From contig JABCPU010000072.1 of assembly GCA_016800925.1 (NCBI GenBank), positions 1 through 64,000 on the forward strand: DNA of 64,000 bases, written 5' to 3'. Below, one piece after another: positions 35,335 through 46,958 of this stretch (positions are counted from its first letter, which is position 1; the number at the start of each line of letters is the position of its first letter). This DNA comes from Suillus spraguei (taxonomy: Eukaryota > Basidiomycota > Agaricomycetes > Boletales > Suillaceae). The notes beneath the pieces are model-generated. The model ran no database searches and had not been told where the DNA came from. It worked only from the letters and a program-made list of their open reading frames with translations. The position numbers and the translations under genes are program-made.

Positions 35335-36037
35335 TTACGGTAGACCTTGGCTCCCAAGCTGTTTGCGGGCGATGCGTTCGAGTTCGTTACAAATGAAGTC
35401 GAGGCCTATACCATCACCATTCCAATACAATTTCTCCTCCTCCGGAAGCCTCGATAGAACATATCCTGATGCATCACCAGGACCTCTACCAATGCCAATA
35501 CGAAATCGATGAAAACGAGTTTCGCCTCCGAGTGCAGATATGATGCTACGGACACCGTTGTGCCCATTGGCAGAACCACCTATTTTGGGGGACAAAGCCT
35601 TCGGTTTATGACACAGTGAATCGTGGATAATGATCATTGCATCTGGGACTTTCACAGAATTGCGGAGAGCTCCTGCTACCGATGAACCGCTGATATTCAT
35701 GAGGGGCTCTGGCTGAGTGTTAAAAGTCATTCAGAAATTAGAACAGTTGGTTCACTAACTTGGTTTCAGGAGTGTCAGAGACACGGCAGTTTCGCCTAGT
35801 GTGACCTTTGAATGTCCAGTCACGCCGCCCATCGTTCTATCAGTGGACATATGTATATGTAGTCTCGCGGCTAAAGCGTCAATTATGAGGTGCCCAATGC
35901 TGCGGTTTTGATCAGTCTTTTACGCCAGTTGTTGACTATATTGCGACAATGAGAACTCACCTATGGCGAGTCTGAGGAAATGGAAGGTTACCCAGACCGA
36001 CGACAAGCAGTTGGGGAAGTCCTGGAATGATGGTCAT
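35335..36037 (-). CDS. Peptidyl-tRNA hydrolase (bacterial/mitochondrial type)
   Basis: The enzyme frees tRNA from peptidyl-tRNAs that drop off ribosomes; fungal copies of this type are often mitochondrial. From ATG 36037 the protein shows the family order: LVVGLGNLPFPQTRHSIGHL (Asn and catalytic His), LLKP, EPLMNISGSSVA, IIIHDSL, then GGSANGHNGVRSIISALGG and FRIGIGRGPGDASGYVLSR. Exon 1 is 35961-36037, intron 35900-35960, exon 2 35760-35899. The second intron (donor GTTAGT at 35759, acceptor just before CCAGAGCCC) leaves the last exon one base out of phase, so either the junction differs from my reading or there is a one-base indel. No transit peptide is obvious at this start. Confidence 0.8.
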
Positions 36038-36367
36038 CCCACGAAATTTGTCGGTTGTCGGTGTAGTGAGGTATACTGAAGGTCAGTCGGAGGAATCGAG
36101 CTTTAATAAGCCCTCGAGAGCTCCTTGAGTCATAGCTGCAGTCTGTGCACGCAAGTCAAACTAAGCGTGACCCGATGAAGTGTGACCCAAGTCTAGAAGG
36201 CCGAGAATATACCATATTTAGAAGTGCTTCGGAAAATAATTCTTATTGATTCCGACGTCCTCACCGTTCAGAACGCGGTTTCGGGCCACTCGTTCATTGA
36301 TAGGCGACTCTTGTTTATTCTTTCTTCCGTTTTCCGTTTTCCGTTTCCATCTTCTTATTTTTACACC

Positions 36368-38272
36368 ATGTCGTCGACTGCAACAGAGACTAGTAGTAAT
36401 GAACTCCGTCCTCGTCACAAACGCCGCTTTTCAACGAATGATGCACAGCGTAACCTCCGTCTGGCTATCTGCCAACGCCTGCCTCATTCAATTGAGGCAC
36501 TCGACCTCTCATCTAATTCAGCCAAAGAGACCTTTGCTGCACTCAAGTACCTCGTCTTATCATATTTAGAAGACATTGAGATGCGATTGGCCAAACTGGA
36601 GTCTCCAATCATACCGATCACTGACCTCCATCTCACCGAGGCTTTGAAGACTAAGGGTGGTCACTCTGTCGAGGACGCTAGACAGTGGGCAAAAGATGCC
36701 CTTGAGATGCTCCGTAGTATTCGAACGGACGTATGCTCTCACTTCCCGGACCTCCATCTTCCAGACATGTCTCCAGTAAAGTCTCATCTCCCCGAACTTC
36801 CCGACGTTCCTTCCCTAAGCGACGTGCGCTCGCGTTTACCGGATATTCCGAGTGTCCGTCCGCATGTGGCAGCCTTAGCACCGAGCGATATCACATCGGT
36901 GTTAGAACACGCTTGCTCCCGCTTTTCCGACTTCGACTTTTCTGGTTTTCTACCCACTCTTTCCGCTCGCCTCCAGTCCTTCCATGCGCACCTACGTTCA
37001 TTTGACCCTCGCTCTAGTGAGCTTTCATCTCTACCGGGAAATTCCCGTATATCCGGCCTCATTGATTCCATCATGTCCTCCGAACTCATCACTGAACTAT
37101 CTGATGATGTCACTGAAGCAGAGGCTATGTTAGAAGTGGCGGCAAAGGACGTTGCTCGTGCTGTAAAGCAATCATTCCAAGGATCACGGCTAATTAAGTA
37201 TGTCGACCTTCCGCCAAAATGGCGAAACAACCCATTTGTCCTCGGAGGCTATCGGTATGTAGCAAGCCCCTATCCTCTTTGCAACACGTTCATTCGTGTG
37301 TCAGGTTCATCCCCCTAGAGAAGTGGCCACTCATTATGATGTCGTTGTTTGCTGTACATAATGAAACCCGTATGTTATTTTTCTCATAAATATTATCACA
37401 CGCTAACTAGCATAAAGTGAACATACATACACATCTCATTCCATTCGTTCTTTGGCTCATCAACTTGATATACATATTTAATACATCAACTATTGTAGAT
37501 GCACCGGAGGTGGCATTTATTTCATTTGCTCTTCTGTGCCTTTTCAGCAGCGTGGTCTGGCACACCATGTCCGGCTGTGCACATCCTCAGGGTATGGAGC
37601 TTTGCGCACGAATAGACTATGTAGGCATTGGATGGTGAGTACAATTAGGCGCTTCCTGAATTTGCTGAATCGTTCACATCGTTACAGGCTTATCAGCGCC
37701 TCAGTTGGCACCGTCGTATATTATGGCTTCCAGAATTGTCATCCGGAAGTGGGAAACGCATTTCTCGTTTGTTGCTTGATGACTGGGATTGCAGGGAACG
37801 CATTCCCATTTTTCAAGTGGTTCGATCAAGCTGAGTATAAAGTAATGTTATTTTTTGTTATTTGAATGTGTTCTGACTTGACCCCTCCAGTACTTTCGCA
37901 TTGCTTTCTTTCTGTCCCTGGCATTTACCGCCACAGCCCCAATGACAGCCCTTGCATACCTCCAATCACCTGCACAGATGTTCGCTTTCGTTAGTGAGTC
38001 CCTTTCTCTACCATACTCTATGAATTTCCCCATATTGATGAAATTTTCTAGACCCCATTTGGCCCTCTATCATCTCATACCTCATTGGCCTCGTCTTCTA
38101 CGCAACACACATTCCAGAACGCTTCCTGTCCGAGCGGTACTCTCACTGGTTGGACTGGTGTGGTGGCGGTTCTCACGCCATCTGGCACGTTTTTATTGTC
38201 ATTGCTATCGGCCAGCACCATGCTGCGATCGCACAGTTCCGACGCGGCATCGAGTGTTATGCCGTGTCATGA
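36368..38272 (+). CDS. PAQR / hemolysin-III family receptor with long N-terminal extension
   Basis: Six exons (36368-37254, 37305-37369, 37418-37634, 37688-37841, 37891-37993, 38052-38272) give an uninterrupted 548-aa protein. Residues ~1-290 are a soluble, partly coiled region with repeated Leu/Pro segments (LPDVPSLSDVRSRLPDIPSV). The C-terminal half has the seven-segment PAQR (AdipoR/Izh) core: NPFVLGGYRFIPLEKWP, HNETLNIHTHLIPF, the metal-site pieces VVWHTMSGCAH and RIDYVGIGWL (His, Asp), and HAIWHVFI with the C-terminal His pair. Fungal members act in membrane lipid and zinc homeostasis. The extended N-terminus resembles Izh3-type proteins. The protein has no visible defects. Confidence 0.88.
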
Positions 38273-38608
38273 GACTGATTTTTCTTACGATTGTCGCCTG
38301 TGGACGGAGAAGTATTATTCATATTCATTTCTTATCTAGAGTAATAGCGAAGAAATAACATTTGCTATATCTTTTTCTCCATTCGTTGTAGACAATATTC
38401 ACTGAATGTCATGACAATTTTGCACTCTGGAGAGAGCTGTGTAGAGCTAATCCTAATCATGTGTGAATGCATCCGTGCGAAGGTCAAGTACAGCGCGCCG
38501 AAGAGTGGGACCTTAGGAGCTGTTGAACGTTGTCGTGTATGCAGGTCGCAGTGAAGATTGTTTCCTGTCCACGGCGACAAAGAAAGTGAGGATGTCCAGC
38601 ATGATTTA
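38273..38608. other. Short convergent intergenic region
   Basis: 3' ends of the PAQR and TAF12 genes face each other; no further feature seen. Confidence 0.5.
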
Positions 38609-39833
38609 CTATGCGAGCTTGCTCTCCCTCTTCGCTTGTTGCACCTGCGCCAAGCGATGACTGCGTAAAGTCATAGATGTACCTTGCGCTGTCTTCTTTG
38701 TTCCCGCTGCAGGTACGGAAGGTGCTACAGTAGCCTGAGATAAGGCTATTCGTGTGTCATCCGATGCAAATCCAGGAATACGGATATTGTGGTTGCGTTC
38801 TGAGACAAAGCAATGATCACTAGAACAAGAATGAATGAACTGATCAGACTCACCAAGGTGAAGCTGGAGGTCTTTGACTTCGAGCGTGTCACTGCCACGA
38901 TGATTTGCTAGTCGACAGCCAAAGTTTGTGACCGAGTCAATGAACTCGTCGGCGATTTGAAGAAGCAGCTGTAGATGACACAATAAGGGACACATCAAGG
39001 CACCCGAGTATAGTGGCTTACGTCCTCTACCTCAGGTTCGATCCGAACATTGGGATCAACACTTGAGACGAGGTCTTGTATTGATCGTCTCATGCTCTGA
39101 TCTGCCGGGGTATTCTTTCTCCGTGAATGATTATTCTCTAAGCTGAGCATGTTAGCGTCGTCGGTGGATCGTGCGATCTGAGCAGGGGTACCTGGTAATA
39201 TAGATCAAAATCGGCACGGACCACGATAAATAATCATCAGGAACTGACCAGACACTCTGCCACTAGTCATTCCACCTGTAAGAGTTGGTCTTCCTTGCTG
39301 TGCAGCTGCCCACTGGACGGGCCCCGGATTGGTGGTGTTGAGAGTTTGGCTAATGGGATACCCGTCACCAGGTGTGGATGTAAGAACAGGTGCTGGTGAC
39401 CCGCTTTTAAAAGCAGTAGCAGTCGTTACAGCAGTCCCGGTCTACCACAAACAGGATGAGACAAAGGAGATTCCTACCCGTTAAGTCATACCTTTGTACT
39501 GCCATTCGCGGCTGAAGTGCCAGCCACGCTTCCCGAAGCAGCACTGGTCGCGGACTTGTGTTTTTCAGCGTAATCTTTCAGCTACAGATAAGACGTCCAA
39601 GTGAGATAAATAAATCTCACTTGGTTTAAGAGCCGACGGACCTGCTGGATCTGTACGGCAGTGAGCTTGCCTTGCCGCATAAGCTCGCCAAGCTGGCCCA
39701 TATTCTGCTCGAGGAGCTGGGCTATGCGCGTACTCGATGCTGCTTCGCCATTTTGGGTTTTAAATGCACTGGTTAGGGCAGTGATTATGTTCGCGGGGTT
39801 TGGAGGAGCCGTTGCTGCTTCGTTCGTCGCCAT
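38609..39833 (-). CDS. TAF12: TFIID/SAGA subunit TAF12
   Basis: General transcription factor subunit that pairs through a histone fold with TAF4 (TFIID) or Ada1 (SAGA) in the nucleus. It starts at ATG 39833 ([16 protein letters not shown]). Exon 1 (39621-39833) has a Gln-rich helix ([20 protein letters not shown]), followed by a 39-bp intron and [16 protein letters not shown]. The histone fold is at the C-terminus: [60 protein letters not shown] and [19 protein letters not shown]-to-CAG intron restores LERNHN. Several further short introns lie between. The family core is well conserved and no disruption was seen. Confidence 0.85.
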
Positions 39834-40019
39834 ATTTATGATTTCTCGCAAGTCAAGTACTCTCACTATCAGAGGCGTGGTGTAAGCGTGAGAAAGCTTT
39901 ACTTCTTCCATGACCTCAAGTCATCGACATAACCTTGCAGTTGACATTCATGACGCTGGAGTAAAATATTGATGTTACAACAACGATTTCTACGGGGGCT
40001 AAGACCGGTCAAGGTGTAT

Positions 40020-40345
40020 TCCGATAGAAAAAATCATGGTCAGCGGCAGGTTTCGAACCTACACAACCCAAGAGAAACAGTCAATTCTTGATTCTGTTGT
40101 GGCAACTACCAGCTGGCTAAGACCAGTTACGGTGAACTTCCAAAGAAACCACTCATCAAGGTGTGTTCCGCTAGAAAAAAACCTCGTGGTTTGCAAATTT
40201 TGAATCTGCACAGCCCAGGGGTTTGATTCTGTTGTGTTGCGGTGAACTTCTAAACCATCCATGAGTGGATATCAACGTGTCACGGTGTTCCGATAGAAAA
40301 AACCTCGTCGTCAGCAGGTTTTGAACCTGCATAGTTCAGATTTTG
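40020..40345 (-). repeat. Three tandem tRNA-like units (degenerate tRNA or SINE)
   Basis: On the minus strand three units about 125-130 bp apart each carry a T-arm/B-box-like sequence (best: GTAGGTTCGAAACCTGC; others GCAGGTTCAAAACCTGC and a decayed one) followed by an oligo-T run of 6-7 and TCTATCGG. The unit at 40020-40140 also has an A-box-like TTAGCCAGCTGGTAG upstream and possible anticodon-stem pairing ACAAC/GTTGT around an intron-sized loop. The acceptor stem pairs poorly, so I do not call a functional tRNA. Confidence 0.5.
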
Positions 40346-40835
40346 TTTCTGTTGTAGCAACCACTCTTCACCATGCATCAGCGAATTGATGAGTCCTCGA
40401 TATTGTAGCCGTGGGAAGTATAATAACACAATTTAATTCTGCTGCCGAGTATACCCAAGCCAATCGTTTTGAGCTTCGACATTTTACTTAATTTCGTTTT
40501 GTATTACTGTAAGTGGTATTCAAGGCCTTTTCATGGAAAGAGCCTTTGGCATACATATGTTGACAAATCAAGCCCTTCTACATGTGAGAAGATACCTTTG
40601 GGGTTGGTCAACTTTTCTGGCCGCATGGCTTCCAGCGGCCTCCACTTTCAATAAGCTCCACATGACCACTAAGTAGAACACTAAGGGCGCGAAACTATCA
40701 GCATGGGTTGTCCACTGGGGCCTGGCATAAGATACATCAATGTGGCTAGAGAACGAGAATACAGTGTACAAGACTTGCTCATAATGCATGACATAATAAC
40801 GCATAATTCTCTTACAGCAACTTTCATATTTATTA
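40346..40835. other. Intergenic
   Basis: No supported feature between the tRNA-like units and the first receptor fragment. Confidence 0.4.
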
Positions 40836-41148
40836 TTTCTAACCACACCCTCGAGCACAGCTAGTATTTTCAGTTGGTTCATTGCATCTCGCATATCACA
40901 ATTTTCGTTAATGAGTGATGATCAATATCAGTACATCCATTTCTTGCCTCTCGCATGCTCTCCAACCTCTTTGATAGTTCTTGAAGGAACTTTGGCGAGA
41001 CTGTCCCAGGTAGCTGTTTCAATATAACTGCCCTGAACGTCATCCCCACCTAAAATGTTTGGAAGGAACCCGGATAAATCTTCTCAAATACATATACGGA
41101 TATCCATAGAAGAATCAGCTTATCTGGCTGCATGGAAAGGCTGGTGTT
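40836..41148 (+). pseudogene. 5' fragment of a cluster NACHT receptor (copy 0)
   Basis: About 310 bp similar to the start region of the intact receptor (48790-49110): the CTCGCATATCACAA leader block, ATGAGTGATGATCAATATCA, a GT...TTTGATAG segment, the CTGAACGTCATCCCCACC block and TTATCTGGCTGCATGG. It ends within the P-loop (GCTGGTGTTGGAA), and unrelated sequence follows. Stops are present in every frame. Confidence 0.75.
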
Positions 41149-42497
41149 GGAATCTGTTCTGATTTCGAGCTTGAAATTTGGCGGGTTCCGGACAGCCGCG
41201 GAGGTTCAATTGGCATTAAGCCTCGGCTAACTCTCGGCGACGATTACTTGATGAGCTACTTTTATTGACCCAGTCTGTGGGAGGTATGTGTGATGGATAG
41301 CAGAGTTATGCGATTGTGTGCTGCAAGTGTGTAGTACTATATGCCATATCGTCACATGTATTCTCCTCAGTTCACTGGTCGGCGGCGGCCTACGCTCCCG
41401 TGCTTTTCAGTTGCTCATTTATTCAATGGCTTGAGCCACAATACTCATGTAGTTATCCACAGAAATCTACGGGATCACATAATGACGCACATCTCTCATT
41501 CACCGCTGAGCACTATCGACATATCTAGCTGTGCAGTAGCCGTACAACAGCCTCGTGTCCTCCTGCAAGCACTGGACGGCGAGCGCCTACTCGTTCAACC
41601 GTATTCTACAACAATCCAGCAAGCCGCTTTCCATACCAGAATAGATTGAAACATCCAACCGTCCATCCCATTTTTATCAGGCTTCGCACTCTCCATCAAG
41701 CGACAGTTGGGTCGTTCTGCGACTAAGTCTTGTTACAATTTACAAGCTTCGATTCAAATATTCGTACGTCGTCCCTCCAGGTAACTATCGCCCGGATTAT
41801 TTCTGACCACACCCTCGAACCTAACTAGCACTTTCAGCTGATTCATTGCAACTCGCATATCACAACCTTCGTCAATGGGTGACGATCAATGCCAGTACTT
41901 CTTCTCTTATTTCTTGCATACTCCCTCACATCTTCGACAGCCCTTGAAGGAAGTTGGGTGAGACTGTTCCAGGTCGCTGTCAAAGGTGCTCAATATAACT
42001 CGCCTGAACGTCATCCCCGCCCGAAATGTTTGGAAGGAACCAGGGTGGATCAGTGTTCTGCCAGTCAGTGACCGCAGTGTTCATTCACTGAACGCAAAGT
42101 GTGGGAAAGTCGATGAACGTCAGCAACGTTCACTTGATTGTGAACGTGTCGGGTGCCATGAGTCCTTTGTATCTTCTATATTTAGAAATTGACTGATGCT
42201 TTTCGATTCATATCTCGCGGTATAGATGATAGTATCGACTCTATCGAGCGCGCAAGTGACGACGTCTAGCTACATATGTATGAAAAAACGTCACTCTCAC
42301 ACGACCTCGCCTTCTTCGCTGCATCTGGTAGCATTATTGATCAAGGTGAGTTTTGTGTCTTGATCATTATGTATGGCTTAACGCTGTAATAATCCACGCA
42401 GGAACCTCGTGTCCCTCACCTATATGGCATGTTGCGGCTCTCAGTCGCCTACTCATTCTTGAGCTCTTGTTCACCACCATTCTGCAACTGTTGTCTC

Positions 42498-45155
42498 ATG
42501 GCTAGCGGAAAAAGGAAGACTCGCAGTACTAATCGGGGTTGGGGGTGGACAGAATTTACAGAACATCCTGGTTACGAGAGTTCGGACCCAGCATCGATGG
42601 TGCAGCAGAAGGCTAAGGTAATCTGCACCAGACAACTCGAGCATTATGTTGCGGCAGAACGGGCTCGTGATGAACTCGAGGTATAATTTGGATCACGGGA
42701 TCATGTACGAGACGAGGATGCGATTAAAGGAGCAGGTAAGCTTAAATTGTACCATCCATCTATTTCTAACACTTTCTATTGTAGTGTGGGCTACTGGCCA
42801 ACATGATCCACAACGAATTTGGCACATCAGTCGTCCAAAAACACTCCTGACGCACATCCGAGACTGTGAGCTACATACGGAAAGTGTTCGTTTGCGTGCG
42901 CGAGCTGACCTTGCGGCTCGCTTCAATCAAGTCACACAACCCATGGCTGCAGTGCACGCTACACTGCCCATACCTCAATTATACGAAGATCCCCCTCAGA
43001 TCGCAGGACCATCATCAGCTGCACATTCAATATATCCTCCGTCTTCTGCTCCACCAGCTCTCGGTCTCTTCATTCTGAGTCTTTCAGTGCCGTCTCCGCA
43101 TGCTAATGGCTCTTCGGACTTGTTATCTTTACCAAGCCCACTGGCATTTGATTCTCGTGCACCCAGTCCCGCAATTTCTGACATCACGCTCCTTTCACTT
43201 CCCTCGAAGCGCCAGCGCCTGACTTCAGGTTCATATCGCTCTGTTTCGCAGCCTGTCACTACTGGGTCTGTCTTGTCACCGCTCGTCGGAGCTCATTGGC
43301 CAACCAGCCAGACTTGGACTGATGCTGACCAGGCAGATTGGGAAACAGGGTTAGCGCGGGTCACTGCGAGTGCAGGATTACCGCTACGATGGGTTGAGAA
43401 TCCAGAGTGGTTGAAACTTTGTGATAGATTTATTCCTCGAGCAAAAGTACCATCAGCAAAGGTTCTCACAAAACGTGTCATGCCTCAAGTTCTCCGCAGT
43501 ATCAAAGCCACTGCAAAAGAAGAATGTTGTGGTGCAGTCAGAACTCTGCAATGTGATGGCTGGACTGGCGAGAATAGCCATCATTTGATTGGTTTTATGA
43601 TGACTGTAAAACGAAAGGTAAGCACTGTGGATGTTTTACAAGCTTTTCCGTCTAGTGGCTGAACCAACTGCTTTGTCTTACTAGTTACATGCTGTCCGTG
43701 TTCACAATGCATCTGGTGACTCACACAATGCCGAAGAACTCCTCAAACAGATTATCGAATCAATAAATCAAGTCGAGAGCGAGTGGGGAGTCATTATTAT
43801 TGCATGCACTACTGATGCATCTGGAGAGTCTCGTAAGGCTCGACGACTACTTCGCACCAAATTTCCGCACTTGGTAACACCTGACTGCCTAGCTCACCAG
43901 GTAGGTTGTCGATGTGAGAATAGTATGTGAGCTAACTTCATCTACTATTCACAGTTTAACCTTATTGTGGGGGATCTCTTCAAAGCCAAGGATGACTATG
44001 GGCAGTATGGTGACCTTGCACAAGAGTTAATTACATGGCTTCGTAGCAAAACCTACGTTCTCGCACTCCTTCGTGAATTGCAAATGTCAACCATGGGAAA
44101 GACATTGAGCATCATTCGCGCTGTTCTCACTCGATGGTTATCACATTATTTCATCAGGAAATTCACACATTCCTTAACATGCTTAATCAGCTTAACTCAC
44201 TTATCTCAAAACTTGTTTGCTCTCTCTCACATCATTCACCTGGCATATCTTATATTTTTTGAGTGCGAAATACAATAAAACATGTATATTAATATATCTC
44301 AACTTTTTTTTTCTGAATTCATTCACATTGAAATTTTGGACAAGTAGATTCAATTTCACCAAGGCAGTTAAGTGTAAATAAGTCCGCATAAGGGCACGTC
44401 AAGGAATGTGTGAATTTCCTGATGTCGCGCAAAGGAACAGGTAATATATTTACTAGACTCGGAGCTGTATTCCTCAATATCTAACCTATTTCTACCCATA
44501 GGGCACACCAGTTGATCCTCTCGATATTTGGGATGGATTTTCACACAGCAGCTCCGAAATCAAGCCCCTCCAGAAAATTGCTCAGCGAATTCTTTCGATC
44601 TGTCCAAATTCTGCTTCATGCGAGCGTCTTTTCAGTATCTTTGGCACAATCCTGACGAAATGGTGAAATCGGCTTTCCACTCAGAATCTTATGCTACTTG
44701 CAGAGTTAAAGATGTACCTCCACGAGGAACATGTTCGCGCAGGCTCCGTCAAGAAGCGTCTCAAACGGTGCTACTGCCAGAATACCACTGAGGCTAACCC
44801 TACAGAGGGTGACACAGATGCCTTTGGTGATGATTCCCAGCAGACGAGCAATGAAGTTCGTGAGCACAGAGGGATACGGCAAATTGCTGCACACTTGATT
44901 CAAGCTGTCGAGGATGAAGAGACATTCACCATCTCCGAGATTACGGAGGCAACTACCAATCCGTCAGACTTCCAGCAAATTCCTATCAAGGATCTCTTTG
45001 ATTTTTCTCGTGCTCAAGATTGGCTAGGATCCTTCTACCAAACAGCCATACGAGGCTTAGATGCGGAGGTTGAGTTATACGAGCTGTTGGATTTGGATGC
45101 CGATGGTATTGACGACCCAGAATTTCCGCACGCAGATGAGATTTTGGACGAGTAA
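42498..45155 (+). pseudogene. hAT transposase, degenerate
   Basis: ATG 42498 (MASGKRKTRST) starts a multi-exon transposase with RVTASAGLPLRWVENPEWL, AVRTLQCDGWTGENSHHLIGF, ACTTDASGESRKARRLL and FPHLVTPDCLAHQ. The hAT C-terminal dimerisation region follows: PVDPLDIWDGF, ILSICPNSASCERLFSIFG and LSTQNLMLLAELKMYL. Decay is clear. A TGA at 44664 stands where Arg (W-R-N-R-L) is expected, a 271-bp MITE replaces or interrupts the central catalytic part after AVLTRW, and the sequence normally between them is absent. The C-terminal acidic tail ends at 45155. Confidence 0.75.
44153..44423. mobile_element. MITE inside the hAT transposase
   Basis: A 271-bp AT-rich insert has perfect 23-bp terminal inverted repeats: 44153-44175 starting ATCAGGAAATTCACAC and 44401-44423 ending GTGTGAATTTCCTGAT. 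There is no coding capacity. A CAGG-type end would fit a hAT-derived MITE; no clear target duplication is visible. Confidence 0.8.
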
Positions 45156-45337
45156 AATGACTGACGAGTTTCTTGGTGATGCGGGCCTTAGCCAATCAGA
45201 TACGATTATATAATATTTTCTCTCGGACTCCTGGTACCATAGCTGTTCACGTTTACCTGTCGACATAGTGACGTTCACCGGTGAACATTCACTGACTTTT
45301 GTGAACGTTCGGCGACCGGACGAACACTGGTACATAA

Positions 45338-45416
45338 TGATCAAGACACAAAACTCACCTTGATCAATAATGCTACGGTAGCATTATTGATCAAGGTGAG
45401 TTTTGTGTCTTGATCA
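45338..45416. repeat. Perfect 39-bp inverted repeat (hairpin) with 1-nt spacer
   Basis: Arms 45338-45376 and 45378-45416 are exact reverse complements (starting TGATCAAGACACAAAACTCA). The right arm sequence also occurs at 42328-42366 near the left end of the hAT element, and that match extends to 42373 against the reverse of 45331-45376. Confidence 0.9.
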
Positions 45417-46958
45417 GTGGATCTCCTCAAATACATCCACAGATGCCTGGACGACAGGAAGAAGAATCAACTTATTTGGCTGCATGGCACGGCGGGTGTC
45501 GGAAAGTCTTCTGTTGCATTTACAGTTGCTGAGAAGATGAGAGATCTAAAAGTGACCGAAGAAACGAATGTCGAAAAGCGGCTTGGGGGAATTTTTTTCT
45601 CGCGCGAGAAAGCGGAACGTCGCACGGCTAGATATTTTTGTGCAACGCTTGTATACCAGCTTGCCACCAATTTTACAAGCATCCGCAAGGATGTGAACAG
45701 AGTTATCCGCGACAATCCCGCTCTACTAGATTCCAATACACCTCTCTGCGAGGCTCTTTTTCTCAAACCTCTCCGATGGCTTCGACCCAGATTGCGCGGG
45801 TGTCCACCTTTGTCGTTTGTTGTCGATGCCATTGATGAATGCCCATCCAAACCGAGTTTACCGATCTGATCCTTTCCCTTGCGCGGGCTCTCCGCGATCC
45901 TGATCTGCCCGTTACCCACATTCTGCTCATGAGTCGCTCGGAATCGCATATTAACAAAGTATTCCAGAACGGCGAGGTGCGCCCGTTGGTGCGCGAGATA
46001 CCAGTAAGAACTTCTGGGAGGGTGGCATGATCTCATTAGACGGTGCAGACGTTGACAACGATATCTGTATGTTCTTGCGGCATTCCTTCGGAGAGCTGGA
46101 AAATCGCCATCCAAATTTCCCTCAACCGTCGGAGGATGACCTTGCAAAGCTGGCGAGCCGAGCGGGCAGACGTTTCATTGTGGCATCTACGATGATGAAG
46201 ACAATGATCCCCGCGATCAGTTGCAGCTGATGCTCGACCCGACGAGCAAGCTACTGCCAGGAACAGAGGTGTACAAGTTATACGACCTTATCCTCTCCAC
46301 TTGTGCCGATCCCAAGCGGGACACCTGCATTTGTCCCTCGTTGCTGCCCTCACAGACCCCCTGCCGATCTCGCAAATCTCAATCCTTCTTAACCCTGGTC
46401 TGGGTAGGGATGTGCAGACAACACTGATACAACTACGGTCTATCATGGATATCTCGATAGATAGCACTCTCCCCGTGAATTTCTATCACTCGTCCATTCG
46501 CGACTATGTTTCCGACCCCTCAAATTGCAGCCTTCCTCAAATACACATTGCATCACCTCACCTTGCCAGATTTCTTGATGCTTCCGATTTTCTTGGCATT
46601 GAAACACTAGCATCATTCTACCTCTGAAATACTAGCCAACTCCCTACAGCCAGGGAGATAGTTCATGCTCTGAATGCCTTTGAGAATTTCGCAAACGAAG
46701 CAGTGGAGCGCAGTCGAACAGCTTCCGACCCTCTGCAGTACGCCTGTCACAACTGGGCCATACATCTCTCGCGTGCCCCCAATCCATGGGATGATCCGCT
46801 CAAATATATACCAGACTTTTTTGAATGATCATATGACCCGATGGCTGGAAACGGAGTGGTGTTTGAAGGGTCTGCGGTCTTGCCTTGTCATATTATCTGA
46901 GGGGCAGAAAATTTTGAAGGTATGTTATGTTTCAATGATTGAAGGTAGTCATAACTGA

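Larger units (their letters stand above)
42052..45416 (+). mobile_element. hAT transposon inserted in a NACHT receptor gene
   Basis: The insertion is bounded by GTGGATC at 42045-42051 and 45417-45423, a 7- to 8-bp duplication as hAT elements make. Imperfect terminal inverted repeats are AGTGTTCTGCCAGTCAGTG on the left and, reversed, AGTGTTCGTCCGGTCGCCG on the right, ending at 45328. An extra 88 bp (45329-45416), consisting mainly of a perfect palindrome, lies between the right repeat and the target duplication. Confidence 0.8.
41470..46958 (+). pseudogene. NACHT receptor copy 1, split by hAT and lacking the repeat array
   Basis: The 5' part is 41470-42051 (leader GCCTCGTGTCCTCCTGCAAG, then EGSW and NSPERHP-type region). 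The rest resumes at 45417: LLKYIHRCLDD, the P-loop GTAGVGKSSVAF, LSFVVDAIDE (Walker B), HILLMSRSE and the Ser-Ile-Arg-Asp-Tyr region. The hAT element at 42052-45416 separates them, with GTGGATC on both sides. Frame changes occur near 45845, 46015, 46200 and 46325. At about 46560 the sequence jumps from the region just after SLPQ directly to RFLDASDFLG, so the whole 27-bp array and its flanks are missing. The C-terminal helices (WLETEWCLKGLRSCLVILSE) remain to 46958. Non-functional. Confidence 0.8.

Noticed and set aside
35075..35512. 145-codon plus-strand ORF
   Set aside because: Overlaps the conserved peptidyl-tRNA hydrolase exon on the opposite strand; no recognisable content.
40020..40140. 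Functional tRNA gene
   Set aside because: The T-arm and boxes are good, but the acceptor stem pairs at only about four of seven positions and the anticodon loop lacks the expected U33.
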